Source of the DNA: Bacteroidota bacterium
Lineage (GTDB): Bacteria > Bacteroidota > Bacteroidia > Chitinophagales > LD1
Assembly: GCA_018267365.1 (NCBI GenBank)
Contig: JAFDYQ010000026.1
Location: forward strand, 1 to 64,000
Reading direction: 5' to 3'
DNA: 64,000 bases
Part shown: one piece after another, positions 54,965 through 64,000 of the stretch
How the letters are laid out: each line of letters starts with the position of its first letter
Position numbering within the stretch: position 1 is the first letter of the stretch
Program-made: the position numbers and the translations under genes
The notes under the pieces: generated by a model
Told to the model about the DNA's origin: nothing
The model's input: only the letters and a program-made list of their open reading frames with translations
Database searches by the model: none

Positions 54965-57877
54965 TTAATATCCGAATACTTCCTCCAGGCTCATCTCCTT
55001 CACATTGCCGAGAGACTCCAATACCTTAAAATCTACATTCTCTTTTTTGCCTATCACCAGATAGGTTATGGGTTTGCCTTTGATATGCTTGTTAAAGAAT
55101 ACTTCCAGATCACTCATGGACAATTTGGGTATCTCACTATACATATCCCTGCGCACATCATAGTTCAGCCCACGCTTGCGCGCCCTGTCAAATGCCGCAA
55201 AAATATTTTCGCCGGTGATCCACTCACTCTCCAGTGTACGCTCAGCGGCAGAGCGCACTCCCTCGTATTGCTTTGGTACTTCTACCATATTATTGAGCAG
55301 TGTGCTCATCTGCTTCATAGCAGTCTCTAGCTTGTCAGCCTGAGTGCCTACGTAGCACTGCAGGTAGTGCGACTCATAGGCATATTGTGGTGCGGTGAAA
55401 CCACTATTCACTGAATACGCCAGGCCCATTTTCTCCCGTACCTCCTGAAAGAGGATAGACGAAAGCCCCGAGCCATAGTAATCATTGTAGAGCGTGATAT
55501 AAGGGAAGAGATCCTTATTAAACTTCTCATCTTTCTCCAGCATGATCACTTCTGCCTGCTTCATATTATAGTTGCAGAAGTAGACGGTAGGCGTATCCAG
55601 TGCCTGCTCAGGGAATGGTATTTCATCTGCTTTAGCTGATGCTGCAGCCTTGTGACCGGCAAAGAGCCCGCTCACTTTCACTCTGACCTCATCAGGCTTG
55701 CGCTGGCCATAGTAATAGATATCACTCGGTGTGCTCAGGGCATTGGCTGCTATAGCCAGCAGTTGCTCGGGCGTAGCTGCCTTTAGCTCCTTTTCCGAAA
55801 GTACATGGGTGAAAGGATTCTTAGTGCCGTATTTGGCATAGTTCATCATAGCCTGCTGTAGTATGATGCCCTTGTTGGTCTTTGCATTAGCACGCTTTTT
55901 CAGTACATCGGCTACGTAGTTTTCATAGACGTTTTTGTCCGCTTTAGGATGGGTGAGGTAGCCTGAGAGTAGCGCCAGGCCTTTCTCCAGGTTATCCTCC
56001 AGGCCTGAGAGTTTCACTATCACCCTGTCCCTGCCGGCAGAGATACTATAGGATACGCCTATCTTGTAAAACTCCTTTTTCAATTCTCCTACTGTATATT
56101 GGTCTGTACCCAGTAGCGTCATATACTCGATAGCCGGACCGATGTTTTTATCATCATCAGTACCGCGCTCAAAAACATAGCTCAAAGAGAAAGTCTTATT
56201 AAGGTCATTGTGCACATAGCGGAATGGTGCAGAACCGGCATTTTTTACCGTGGTCATATCCTTTTCAAAATCCACAAATTTTGCTTTGATATCAGGCACT
56301 TGTATTTTGTCAAATGAGGCTTTGAAAGCAGATGTACTATCCTTATTCAGTGTGACAGGCGTGATCTTGGGTTTCTCTACCTTGTGGCGGTTAGGCTCGC
56401 CGGCGCGCTTGTAGCAGACAGCGTAGTTGTCTTTAAACTTTTCGTTTGCAAACTTCACCACATCAGCCTTGGTGATCTTGGCCAGCATATCCAGCTCCTC
56501 TACCCTATATGACCACGGGATATCCTTCACAAAGGCATCCATCAGCTCACTGGCTACAGCACGGTTGCTCTCCCTGTTCTTCATTTTCGTCAGGCGCATA
56601 TTCTGCACGATAGCCGGTATGAGCGCATCATCAAATTCTCCTTTCCTGATCATATCTACCTGGGAGATGAGCAGGTCTTTCAGCTCTTCCATACTTTGGC
56701 CCTGCTTGGGCTCGCCATATAGTTTGAATACAGAATAATCTTTCAATGGAATGACAAATGAACTGGCCGCAAGTGCCTTCTGTTTTTGCATGATATTGAC
56801 ATCTATCAGGCCTGCCGTGCCGTTAGAAAGGATCATATCTATCATCTTGACCATGAGCGCATCCTTAGTGCCGTCTCCATCCAGCCTGTAGCCTATGAAG
56901 AGGTGCTCTTTGGTCGGCCCTTTGATCTCAGCTGTCTGTACGTGCGTGAGCGGCACCGGTGGCTGCTTCACAAATGCCGGTATTGGTTTCGCAGCCCAGC
57001 TGCCAAAATGCTTCTCTATAGATGCTATGGCCTTGTCAGGGTCTACATCTCCCACCAGTATCACCGCTACGTTATTAGGATTGTAGTAGGTATCAAAGTA
57101 GCGGTGGATATTGACCATAGACGGATTTTTGAGGTCCTCACCTTTGCCTATCGTAGTCTGCGTACCGTAGGGGTGGTTTGGCATGAGCATACTATCTATG
57201 GCAAAGCCCGACCAGCGGATATCATCATCCTGATTGCGGTTAAACTCCTCATACACTGTCTCCAGCTCCGTGTGAAAGAGGCGCAGCACCAGCGTAGAAA
57301 AGCGCTCGCTCTCCAGCATGGCCCACTTGTCTATAGCCGTAGACGGGATATCATTTACATAGACGGTCATGTCATTGCTGGTAAAGGCATTGGTACCCCC
57401 CGCCCCTACAGAGGCTACCATCTTGTCATACTCACTGGGGATCGCGTAGTCCGATGCCAGCTTTGATACACTGTCTATTTCATGATATATCTCACGCTTC
57501 TTATTCTCATCGGTCTCCTTGAGGTGCTTTTCATACAAATCAGATATTGTATTTAGATAAATGCTTTCTTTAGCCCAGTCGCGTGTGCCATATTTCTGCG
57601 TACCTTTAAACATCATGTGCTCCAGATAGTGGGCCAGACCTGTGGTCTGCGCAGGATCATATTTACTGCCGGCCTTTACCGCTATCATAGTCTGCACACG
57701 GGGAGCTTCTTTATTGACAGATATAAATACTTTAAGACCATTCTTGAGGGTAAACTGTCTGACGCCATACATATCATTGGGTAGAGGGGCGGAGGGTTTC
57801 ACAGAAGATTGTCCAATGACAGACTGCATAAACATGATTGTGGTTATAAATATGAAAGTTGCTACTCTTGACAACAT
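54965..57877 (-). CDS. M16-family zinc metallopeptidase, two-unit form
   Basis: 970 aa. The signal peptide is residues 1-22 (ending SVIG-Q). The first M16 unit has the inverted zinc motif HYLEH (residues 83-87), and a distal Glu lies in ETVYEEFNRN about 100 residues on. A charged helical insert (LYEKHLKETDENKKRE) sits between them. The second, inactive M16 unit begins near residue 520 and lacks HxxEH, as in the large pitrilysin-like and two-domain forms. Substrate-binding YYGSGLSSILFQEVREKMGLAYS is present. It acts in the periplasm or at the surface on peptides; the substrate is unknown. Confidence 0.93.
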   Translation of the reverse strand: MLSRVATFIFITTIMFMQSVIGQSSVKPSAPLPNDMYGVRQFTLKNGLKVFISVNKEAPRVQTMIAVKAGSKYDPAQTTGLAHYLEHMMFKGTQKYGTRDWAKESIYLNTISDLYEKHLKETDENKKREIYHEIDSVSKLASDYAIPSEYDKMVASVGAGGTNAFTSNDMTVYVNDIPSTAIDKWAMLESERFSTLVLRLFHTELETVYEEFNRNQDDDIRWSGFAIDSMLMPNHPYGTQTTIGKGEDLKNPSMVNIHRYFDTYYNPNNVAVILVGDVDPDKAIASIEKHFGSWAAKPIPAFVKQPPVPLTHVQTAEIKGPTKEHLFIGYRLDGDGTKDALMVKMIDMILSNGTAGLIDVNIMQKQKALAASSFVIPLKDYSVFKLYGEPKQGQSMEELKDLLISQVDMIRKGEFDDALIPAIVQNMRLTKMKNRESNRAVASELMDAFVKDIPWSYRVEELDMLAKITKADVVKFANEKFKDNYAVCYKRAGEPNRHKVEKPKITPVTLNKDSTSAFKASFDKIQVPDIKAKFVDFEKDMTTVKNAGSAPFRYVHNDLNKTFSLSYVFERGTDDDKNIGPAIEYMTLLGTDQYTVGELKKEFYKIGVSYSISAGRDRVIVKLSGLEDNLEKGLALLSGYLTHPKADKNVYENYVADVLKKRANAKTNKGIILQQAMMNYAKYGTKNPFTHVLSEKELKAATPEQLLAIAANALSTPSDIYYYGQRKPDEVRVKVSGLFAGHKAAASAKADEIPFPEQALDTPTVYFCNYNMKQAEVIMLEKDEKFNKDLFPYITLYNDYYGSGLSSILFQEVREKMGLAYSVNSGFTAPQYAYESHYLQCYVGTQADKLETAMKQMSTLLNNMVEVPKQYEGVRSAAERTLESEWITGENIFAAFDRARKRGLNYDVRRDMYSEIPKLSMSDLEVFFNKHIKGKPITYLVIGKKENVDFKVLESLGNVKEMSLEEVFGY

Positions 57878-57958
57878 ATATTAAATGCTTTATTTTGGGA
57901 AAAGTTTCGCCAGAGCGACAAACATAATTAAATAATAGTAGTTAACTCCCCAAGGCTT

Positions 57959-59302
57959 ATGGCTCGGAAAACGTCGGACAATATTGATATCAATGCACTC
58001 CTGGGTGGTTCGTTTCTCTATCGCAGCCCCAAGGGCAAAACACTGGAAGAACGTTATACCCCTTTCAATCAATACGTAGACCTGCTCAAACTGAATGGTG
58101 TATATCCCTTCAGCCGCACCGTAGCCTCTACACTCGGCCCGGAAGTATATTTGACTAATACCTGGGCAGACGAAGATACCCCCTGTCTCAACTTTGGCTC
58201 TCAGGACTATATGGGTATGACCAGCCACCCCGCAGTGATACAGGCTGCCAAAGACGCTATCGAAGAATTTGGTGTGACCTCAGGAGGTACTCCCGTACTC
58301 GGTGGCCGCAATACCCTCACCAATAAACTCGAAAAAAAGCTGGCCGAGGTACTCCATATGGAGCAGGCACAGGTCTTTGCCAGTGGCTGGAGTGCCTGCT
58401 TTGGCGCGATAGCCGGCCTCGTCACGCAAAAGGACTATATCGTGATGGACATGCTCCAGCACAACTCATCTGACGTGGCGGCCAACTATGCTACGGAGCA
58501 CGTTTACAAATTTAAGCACAATGATCTGGAGGACCTGGAGAAAAAGCTCCGCTTCTGTACAGACCGCGTGGGTACGGGTGCCATATTTGTACTGATAGAG
58601 TCCCTCTACTCTATGAACTCTGACGGCCCCGATCTGCCAGCTGTATATGAACTTTGCAAAAAATACCAGGCTATCCTGATCATAGACGTGGCCCATGATT
58701 TCGGCTGTATGGGAGAGGAGGGTCGCGGACTGCTGGAGACCATAGACCTCAAATCTGCAAAGGATATCGTAGTGATGGGATCATTCAGCAAGACGCTCTG
58801 CAATCCGGGTGGATTTGTAGCAGGCCCTCGTGTGATCCGCCAGCAGATAGAGATATTTTCTCCTTCATATACTTTTGCCTCCAGCATCTCTACCATATCG
58901 TGTGCTATCATATACAAAGCGCTGGAGATAGCTTTCTCAGATGAAGGCAAAGAGATCCGCAAGAAACTATTGGCCAATATCGAATTTGCTATCAGCGAGC
59001 TGAACAAAAGGGGATTTTATACCAATGGCATACCGAGCCCTTTTGTACCGGTACTGATAGGCGACTCGCGCCTGGCGCGCCTGCTATCGCGTGAGATACT
59101 CTCCATGGGCCTGGTGGCCAATCTCATCGAGTTTCCTGCAGTGCCGCGCAATCAGTCTATTATCCGATTTCAGATGATGGGCGGCATGACACAGGAGCAG
59201 ATACTACAGGCCGTAGACATCATGCACCGAGGCATCATCCGCTCCCAGGAGCTGCTGCTCAATGCGAAAGTGGATGCGATAGAGATCACGCCGGAGAGTT
59301 AA
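57959..59302 (+). CDS. Alpha-oxoamine synthase-type PLP enzyme (KBL / serine palmitoyltransferase-like)
   Basis: 447 aa. A fold-type I PLP enzyme of the family with 8-amino-7-oxononanoate synthase, 2-amino-3-ketobutyrate CoA ligase and serine palmitoyltransferase. Visible: NFGSQDYMGMTSHP, the glycine stretch VTSGGTPVLGGRNTLTNKLE, PLP-stacking QHNS near 167-170, DVAHDFG (Asp243, His246), and the Schiff-base Lys278 in MGSFSKTLC. The about 50-residue N-terminal extension is longer than in KBL and resembles serine palmitoyltransferase. Bacteroidota make sphingolipids, so that is possible, but the substrate is not proven. Confidence 0.88.
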   Translation: MARKTSDNIDINALLGGSFLYRSPKGKTLEERYTPFNQYVDLLKLNGVYPFSRTVASTLGPEVYLTNTWADEDTPCLNFGSQDYMGMTSHPAVIQAAKDAIEEFGVTSGGTPVLGGRNTLTNKLEKKLAEVLHMEQAQVFASGWSACFGAIAGLVTQKDYIVMDMLQHNSSDVAANYATEHVYKFKHNDLEDLEKKLRFCTDRVGTGAIFVLIESLYSMNSDGPDLPAVYELCKKYQAILIIDVAHDFGCMGEEGRGLLETIDLKSAKDIVVMGSFSKTLCNPGGFVAGPRVIRQQIEIFSPSYTFASSISTISCAIIYKALEIAFSDEGKEIRKKLLANIEFAISELNKRGFYTNGIPSPFVPVLIGDSRLARLLSREILSMGLVANLIEFPAVPRNQSIIRFQMMGGMTQEQILQAVDIMHRGIIRSQELLLNAKVDAIEITPES

Positions 59303-59316
59303 CTATAAAGTATTAT

Positions 59317-59352
59317 AAAATTAAAGGCTAACACATGTTAGCCTTTAATTTT
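59317..59352. terminator. Bidirectional terminator between convergent genes
   Basis: A perfect 16-bp stem, AAAATTAAAGGCTAAC (59317-59332) with 59337-59352, and a 4-base loop. The A- and T-rich flanks suit both directions. Confidence 0.85.
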
Positions 59353-59365
59353 GTACTGATATTTT

Positions 59366-61084
59366 TTATGCCTCCTTTGCCGGCTGCACCTTAGGTATGC
59401 TGAAGTAGAAAGAAGATCCTACACCCGGCTCAGAGTCTACCCATATCTTGCCGTGCAGACGGTCTATGATCTTGCGGCAGATAGAGAGGCCCAGGCCCGT
59501 ACCCGGGAAGTTATGCTTATTATGCAACCTTTGGAATGGCTCGAATATCTGCTGCGCATATTGCTTGTCTATACCTATACCATTATCCTGTATGCAGTAG
59601 GTGATGTGATTGGGCTCCTCTGTACAGATGATGCGTATCACCGGTGAGGCGGATGTATTGTACTTGATACCGTTTTGGATGAGATTCTGTACCAGCTGGG
59701 TGATAGCATTTTTATCTGCCATGAGCGGACACAGCGGCTCATTGATATAGACTTTTGCATTGCGCTCTTGCATCAGCAGCTGCAATCCCGACAATACATC
59801 ATCCAGCAGCACCTCCATATCTACCGGCACACAGTTTATTTCCTTCTTATTGATGGTAGAGTACGATAGCAGATCTTTGATCAGCGCCTGCAGGTTTGAT
59901 GCTCCTTTCACAGCATAGTCTATATACTCCATAGCATCTGTATCGAGCTTAGCCTCGTACTTGCGGCGCAGCAGCTGCATGTAGTTTGAGATCATACGCA
60001 GAGGCTCCTGCATATCATGTGAGGAGATATAGGCAAACATCTCCAGGTCCTTGTAGCTCTCCTGCAGGTCGGCGGTTTGCTTTTCTATTTGCTCCAGATA
60101 CTCATGGTGGCGCTGGAAGCTACGCGTCTGGCTCAGGAAGTTAGTTCGGCTTTCTCCATCAGTGCCCATGCCCCGTACCACGGTCTCCAGCCATATATAC
60201 TTTCCTTCTTTATTCAGAAAGCGGTATTGGAATACATTGTCCTCATCCTGCGGTTTATGATTGGCTATGTGCCGATTGTATAGCTCACGGTCATCCGGAT
60301 AGATGAAACGGCTGGCAGATCTGCCAGATAGCTCTCCGGGCAGGTAGCCTGTGAGAGAATAGACTGAAGGACTTACGAAATCAAATTCTCCGTTAGGTTT
60401 ATGTGTACAGATGATGTCGGCAGAGTTCTCGGCCAGGAGGCGGTATTTAGATTCATTTTCTGCCAGTTGCTCCTCCATATTAAATCGCTTTACCATCAGT
60501 AGCATCAGTGCAAACTCAGAGGCTACGAAGGCGATATAAAAGTCAGACACTGATGATGAATTGCCGTGCGGCAGTACGCTTATCCCAAAGATGAAGGCGG
60601 TATTGAGCACGATACAAGCCAGCAGGGAGTTCTTGCTATTAAAGAATAGGCTGGAGACAAAAAAGTAAATAATGAACTGGTAGCTCAGCTTGTCATCGAA
60701 GTGACTGGTGGCTACCAGAGTAGCATTAGAAATGTCGAGAAGGTAGATAAAAATATTGCCCAGGGTACGGATGTTAGCCTTGCCTATGCTGGTAAATGTA
60801 GCCAGCATGATGAGCAGCCCCATCAGAGACTGGAGGATATTGATGCTCTGGTAGTGATACAGCTCCGTACCTGTGAGACCGAATACAAAGCAGGCCAGCG
60901 ATGTAGAGCCGATCACTATTCTGACGATAGAGGCCTCAGAACCGGCCCAATTGCCAAACTGGGCTGCGAAACTTTCGCCCCAAGCCTTGATCCTATCCCA
61001 TGCCGATACCCGCGACTTCTTGTAGTAGAAGCCTTTGGCCGGAGTCAGTGTTGGATTGTATCCTATTGTTTTGTCTATCTGCAC
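59366..61084 (-). CDS. PAS-domain sensor histidine kinase
   Basis: 572 aa. About five membrane segments in residues 55-200, a PAS domain with PAC (about 209-325; AENSADIICTHKPNGEF, YRFLNKEGKYIWLE), then HisKA with the phosphoacceptor in SSHDMQEPLR (His356). The HATPase domain has QNLIQNGIKYN (N box), DNGIGID (G1), FEPFQRLH (F) and GTGLGLS (G2). No response regulator is adjacent, so it is an orphan kinase. The signal sensed is unknown. It lies beside the PLP enzyme gene, convergent with it. Confidence 0.93.
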   Translation of the reverse strand: MQIDKTIGYNPTLTPAKGFYYKKSRVSAWDRIKAWGESFAAQFGNWAGSEASIVRIVIGSTSLACFVFGLTGTELYHYQSINILQSLMGLLIMLATFTSIGKANIRTLGNIFIYLLDISNATLVATSHFDDKLSYQFIIYFFVSSLFFNSKNSLLACIVLNTAFIFGISVLPHGNSSSVSDFYIAFVASEFALMLLMVKRFNMEEQLAENESKYRLLAENSADIICTHKPNGEFDFVSPSVYSLTGYLPGELSGRSASRFIYPDDRELYNRHIANHKPQDEDNVFQYRFLNKEGKYIWLETVVRGMGTDGESRTNFLSQTRSFQRHHEYLEQIEKQTADLQESYKDLEMFAYISSHDMQEPLRMISNYMQLLRRKYEAKLDTDAMEYIDYAVKGASNLQALIKDLLSYSTINKKEINCVPVDMEVLLDDVLSGLQLLMQERNAKVYINEPLCPLMADKNAITQLVQNLIQNGIKYNTSASPVIRIICTEEPNHITYCIQDNGIGIDKQYAQQIFEPFQRLHNKHNFPGTGLGLSICRKIIDRLHGKIWVDSEPGVGSSFYFSIPKVQPAKEA

Positions 61085-61225
61085 CGTATCTGAAAAATCT
61101 GGTTCGGACTGTCATATACGGGATATTTATGATAAGGTTACTGATCAGGATATGACAAAAAGCAATCACCGCGCTAACATCAGTCCACTACCCTGATTTT
61201 GAATCAGATCGCATGCCGGACCCGA

Positions 61226-61858
61226 TTAATCGTAGTCCAGATCCAGCCCCAGCTCTTTGTGAAAACGGCGCAGGGCCGGATTGAGCTCCATCAGGCGCTC
61301 CAGTTTATCCTTTGGGGTAAAGAATTTCTGGGCAGTTTCGGCCTGTTGGGTCACATCTACTATGATGTGCGGGTTGAACCCCACCCTTCTATGTATATAG
61401 GCCTTAAAGGCTGGTAGAATATCATTGAACCGGCTGCGCTGCAGGTCACTGCTGAAGAGCAGTGAGATCGTAGCATCTGTTACCATAGGCCTCACGCCGT
61501 CCATGATAGAAGCTGTCCCTCCTTTGGCCTCCCGGATACTATCCGCATAGTCGGCCCATATCTGTATCACATTCTCCTCGTTAAACTCGCGGATCAGCGG
61601 CCCGGTGCCATTCAGCTCTTCTTCTTCCGCCTGTTGCTTCTTTTGGGTGATCTCATGGATATTGTCCAGAGAGATGAGCTTGGATGATTTTTTTACAGCA
61701 GACTCTTTGTCAGATGCCAGCCGTGGCTGAGCGGCTGAAGGGCGGGCAGCAGCAGTAGCTGAGCCCGAGCTATGAGTCACTGATTGTACTTTAGGGCCCA
61801 CGGGATCTATACCCCCTTTGGCGGCCTCTGTGATGATTATACTAGAGCTTTTTTTTTT
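61226..61858 (-). CDS. dnaX: DnaX tau-specific C-terminal part, in the shifted frame
   Basis: About 205 codons in the frame reached from the dnaX core by a one-base slip on the A10 run at 61849-61858. Reading across gives EAAEASKKKSSSIIITEAAK, a smooth join. The linker is Ser/Ala/Gln-rich (about 75 residues), then a conserved C-terminal domain (QIWADYADSIRE, then PKDKLERLMELNPALRRF). This part of tau binds polymerase alpha and the helicase in other bacteria. Slippage to tau would give a protein of about 582 aa. A separate initiation in this frame is unlikely. Confidence 0.75.
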   Translation of the reverse strand, partial: KKKSSSIIITEAAKGGIDPVGPKVQSVTHSSGSATAAARPSAAQPRLASDKESAVKKSSKLISLDNIHEITQKKQQAEEEELNGTGPLIREFNEENVIQIWADYADSIREAKGGTASIMDGVRPMVTDATISLLFSSDLQRSRFNDILPAFKAYIHRRVGFNPHIIVDVTQQAETAQKFFTPKDKLERLMELNPALRRFHKELGLDLDYD

Positions 61859-62973
61859 GAAGCCTCGGCAGCTTCTACGGTAGCATTGACATAGCACATC
61901 TTGATCAGGGCCAGCTCTACAGAGAGGCGCTTGTTCTTTGATTGCTTGTAGTTTACATCGCACTGATTGCCCAGGTAGAGGCAGTTGATCAGGAAGCTCT
62001 CTGAGGCCATATTGGTCTGCTCCAGATAGCGCTTCTTGATAGAATCACTGACCTCCATCAGGCGCAGCGTATCTATATTCTTGGCAAATAGCAGATTGCG
62101 GAAATGCTCGCAGAGGCCGAGTATAAAGTCATCTCCCTCAAAGCCCCTCTTGAGTATCTCTGACAGGTAGCTCATCAGCGCATTCATATCCTCGGTGAGG
62201 AGCGCATCGGTGACCTTAAAGAAATAATCGTAGTCAAGGACATTCAGGTTTTTGAGCACCGACTCGTAGGTCAGCTTGCCTCCGGCAAAGCTGCTCAGCC
62301 TGTCAAACATAGACAGCGCATCGCGCATACCGCCATCGCACTTCTGCGCGATGATATGCAGTGCATCATCTTCTGCCTCTATGCCCTCCAGCTGGCAGAT
62401 ATGGCGCAGGTGGCCTACGATAGTATCTATAGGTATGCGGCGAAAGTCAAATATCTGGCAGCGCGACAGGATGGTCGGCAGGATCTTGTGCTTCTCCGTA
62501 GTCGCGAGAATAAATTTGCAATAAGACGGCGGCTCCTCCAGCGTCTTCAGAAACGCATTGAATGCGCCCTGGCTGAGCATGTGCACCTCATCTATGATAT
62601 AGATCTTGTACCGGCCAGCCTGAGGTGCAAATCGTACCTGCTCTACCAGCTGGCGGATGTCCTCCACCGAGTTATTGGAGGCGGCATCCAGCTCATGAAT
62701 ATTGAAAGAGCTATTCTGATTGAATGATTTACAACTTTGGCACTCATTACAGGCCTCTATATCAGGGGTGATATTCTCACAGTTGATCGTCTTGGCCAGG
62801 ATACGGGCGGCAGTCGTCTTGCCCACGCCCCGCGGCCCGCAGAATAGGAAAGAGTGCGCCAGCTGGCCGGTACGGATGGCATTCTGGAGCGTAGAGCTGA
62901 TATGCTCCTGACCCACCATGTCCTTAAATCGTGCCGGACGGTATTTGCGCGCTGAAACAATATATTCTGCCAT
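61837..62973 (-). CDS. dnaX: DNA polymerase III subunit gamma (DnaX core)
   Basis: 378 aa in the unshifted frame, ending SKKKALV just after the A10 run. Clamp-loader ATPase: GPRGVGKT (Walker A, residues 46-53), four zinc Cys (65, 75, 78, 81), IDEVHML (Walker B/DExH, 128-134), SRC in PTILSRCQIFDF, and domain III up to about 370. The product has domains I-III, just as E. coli gamma, while the tau tail is in the next frame. It loads the sliding clamp with delta and delta-prime. Confidence 0.95.
   Translation of the reverse strand: MAEYIVSARKYRPARFKDMVGQEHISSTLQNAIRTGQLAHSFLFCGPRGVGKTTAARILAKTINCENITPDIEACNECQSCKSFNQNSSFNIHELDAASNNSVEDIRQLVEQVRFAPQAGRYKIYIIDEVHMLSQGAFNAFLKTLEEPPSYCKFILATTEKHKILPTILSRCQIFDFRRIPIDTIVGHLRHICQLEGIEAEDDALHIIAQKCDGGMRDALSMFDRLSSFAGGKLTYESVLKNLNVLDYDYFFKVTDALLTEDMNALMSYLSEILKRGFEGDDFILGLCEHFRNLLFAKNIDTLRLMEVSDSIKKRYLEQTNMASESFLINCLYLGNQCDVNYKQSKNKRLSVELALIKMCYVNATVEAAEASKKKALV
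61849..61858 (-). other. A10 slippery run in dnaX
   Basis: Ten A on the minus strand, in the context TC-A10-GCTCTAGTATAA. Frame 0 reads Ser-Lys-Lys-Lys-Ala-Leu-Val-stop. A net gain of one A (or -1 shift) reads Ser-Lys-Lys-Lys-Ser-Ser-Ser into tau. It resembles the transcriptional slippage site of Thermus dnaX and the AAAAAAG site of E. coli. Confidence 0.75.
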
Positions 62974-63213
62974 CGGGGGTGAAAATAGAAAAAAAGCGAT
63001 GGCGTCCCACTCTAAAGATGTGCACGTGCTATATCACCTCAAAAATTATTAAAACCTGACTACTGCCAAAATGCGAGGCTGCTACATACCCAAAACTAGG
63101 TATACAGGTCATTTTTCGTCCAGACTTTTAGCCTTCTGACGGGAAATGAAGCCTTTACACAAATTTAATGTTGTGAAAAAATCTATCTTTAGATTTCGTA
63201 AAATGAAGATCCG

Positions 63214-63429
63214 ATGGCAAAAATAACCTTGACTGCTGAAGAAGAGATCATGTATCTGGAGCGTCTGGAGGAGATACAGGAGTTGATGCCCGATCTGGAG
63301 ATAGAGGTAGTGACCCGCCCTATCCTTTCCCGCACCTCCATCACCAGCAATCTGGGTGAATCTTTCCGCCAGTTTCTGAAAGGTACCACTACCACCCTCT
63401 CCGAGGCAGATTACAGGGCGCAGGCGTAG
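63214..63429 (+). CDS. Small hypothetical protein
   Basis: 71 aa, acidic and helical (MAKITLTAEEEIMYLERLEE, then IQELMPDLEIEV). No known domain. A TATCTTTA, one base off the -7 consensus, lies about 27 bases upstream. Its reality rests only on length, composition and that element. Confidence 0.4.
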   Translation: MAKITLTAEEEIMYLERLEEIQELMPDLEIEVVTRPILSRTSITSNLGESFRQFLKGTTTTLSEADYRAQA

Positions 63430-63952
63430 CCTCTTTCGATTACCCGATCAATAGATAGGTCACAGCTCTGGCTGATGGCTTACTTTGTATTTAAGTCCGC
63501 CGCGGCGGAGCGACATACCTCTAGTGTGGGGCATCGCCCTACGCCAACCCCGGGCACCAGTTTGTGAATAAGTCTCACGCATAAAGTCGCCCTTTTTACG
63601 CATATTTGCATCACTACAAATGACTCTATTGCCTCCCGCATTTCTATGTGTGCTGTGCCTGCCTACCGATAGGTAGGTGGTTCAAAAATATATTCAAAAT
63701 TCACAAGGACATTTGCGGGAGAATTCATCAAAAAAAAATAGCGGCATTTCTTGAAGCAATCTTGAGTTTAAGTAAATAACCCGATCACACACGCGGTTAC
63801 TGCGTCTATATGATGTGATTCAAAAATTGTATCCCTGCATTAAGCCTCCCTTTAGGGAGGTTTGGAGGGTTGTATTGTGTATTCCATTCTGATTTATTCA
63901 AAGCATTCAGAAAATTCTGCTCACGTATTCATTAACCTCAAAATAATCACCT
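63430..63952. other. Intergenic region with several REP-like palindromes
   Basis: 523 bp without a supported gene. It contains a perfect 14-bp palindrome TCCGCCGCGGCGGA (63496-63509) followed by a GC-rich stretch to about 63565. A CCTACC/GGTAGG hairpin lies at 63662-63677, and a CCTCCC/GGGAGG hairpin at 63845-63860. They look like dispersed intergenic elements of different families. Confidence 0.5.
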
Positions 63953-64000
63953 ATGTCCGCCACACAACTCGGCAATCAAAACGCCTCCAAATGGACCCGC
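63953..64000 (+). CDS. Possible start of a gene running off the right edge
   Basis: An ATG at 63953 opens 16 codons (MSATQLGNQNASKWTR) to the edge. Too short to identify; offered because the preceding 500 bp is intergenic and the frame is open. Confidence 0.3.
   Translation, partial: MSATQLGNQNASKWTR

Overview
The window looks like chromosomal DNA of a free-living Bacteroidota bacterium, most likely Chitinophagales/Chitinophagaceae (inference). Several giant secreted proteins carry SprB repeats and type IX secretion (T9SS) C-terminal sorting domains. Promoters match the Bacteroidota -7 element TAnnTTTG. The block glycogen-synthase-like/DUF4270/glmS beside panC is typical of the phylum. GC content is about one half by eye. 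I saw no rRNA, tRNA, CRISPR array, complete insertion sequence or prophage.

Layout: (1) 0-14.6 kb is a surface-protein locus. It holds a giant SprB protein running off the left edge, a second giant protein of about 2,140 aa with a beta-helix and a Gly-Gly-X domain, and a divergent 1,015-aa SprB protein with a type A sorting domain. (2) 14.8-31 kb is mostly housekeeping: gyrB, an alkyl-adenine glycosylase, glcD, a CDF transporter, a GNAT enzyme, recN, a BaiN-type flavoprotein, a WYL regulator, a DinB protein and map. Between these lie a 995-aa SprB/DUF2341 protein and a delta-60-repeat protein. (3) 31-45.5 kb carries the ribosomal clusters, all on the minus strand but rearranged. The alpha-type operon (infA-rpmJ-rpsM-rpsK-rpsD-rpoA-rplQ) lies upstream of a beheaded spc operon (rplE-rpsN-rpsH-rplF-rplR-rpsE-rpmD-rplO-secY). 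About 5.5 kb separates them, holding thioredoxin, accB-accC, two uncharacterised genes and a small toxin-antitoxin pair. (4) 45.5-53.9 kb has a 1,081-aa T9SS protein, then glmS, DUF4270 and a one-domain glycogen-synthase-like gene divergent from panC. (5) 53.9-63 kb holds two small secreted proteins, an M16 peptidase, an alpha-oxoamine-synthase-type PLP enzyme, an orphan PAS histidine kinase and dnaX. (6) The last 0.5 kb is an intergenic stretch with several REP-like palindromes.

How the genes fit together: the large secreted proteins share the plan signal peptide - repeats - T9SS sorting domain, which suggests cell-surface or released adhesins. No T9SS machinery is in the window. The most notable observations are the following. 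dnaX is interrupted by an A10 run exactly where gamma ends and the tau-specific part starts, which suggests slippage. The ribosomal superoperon is rearranged. A DUF2341 domain sits inside a SprB repeat. A Gly-Gly-X domain sits inside a beta-helix. A BaiN gene tail appears to be duplicated and degenerate. A toxin-antitoxin pair has an apparent frameshift in its antitoxin.
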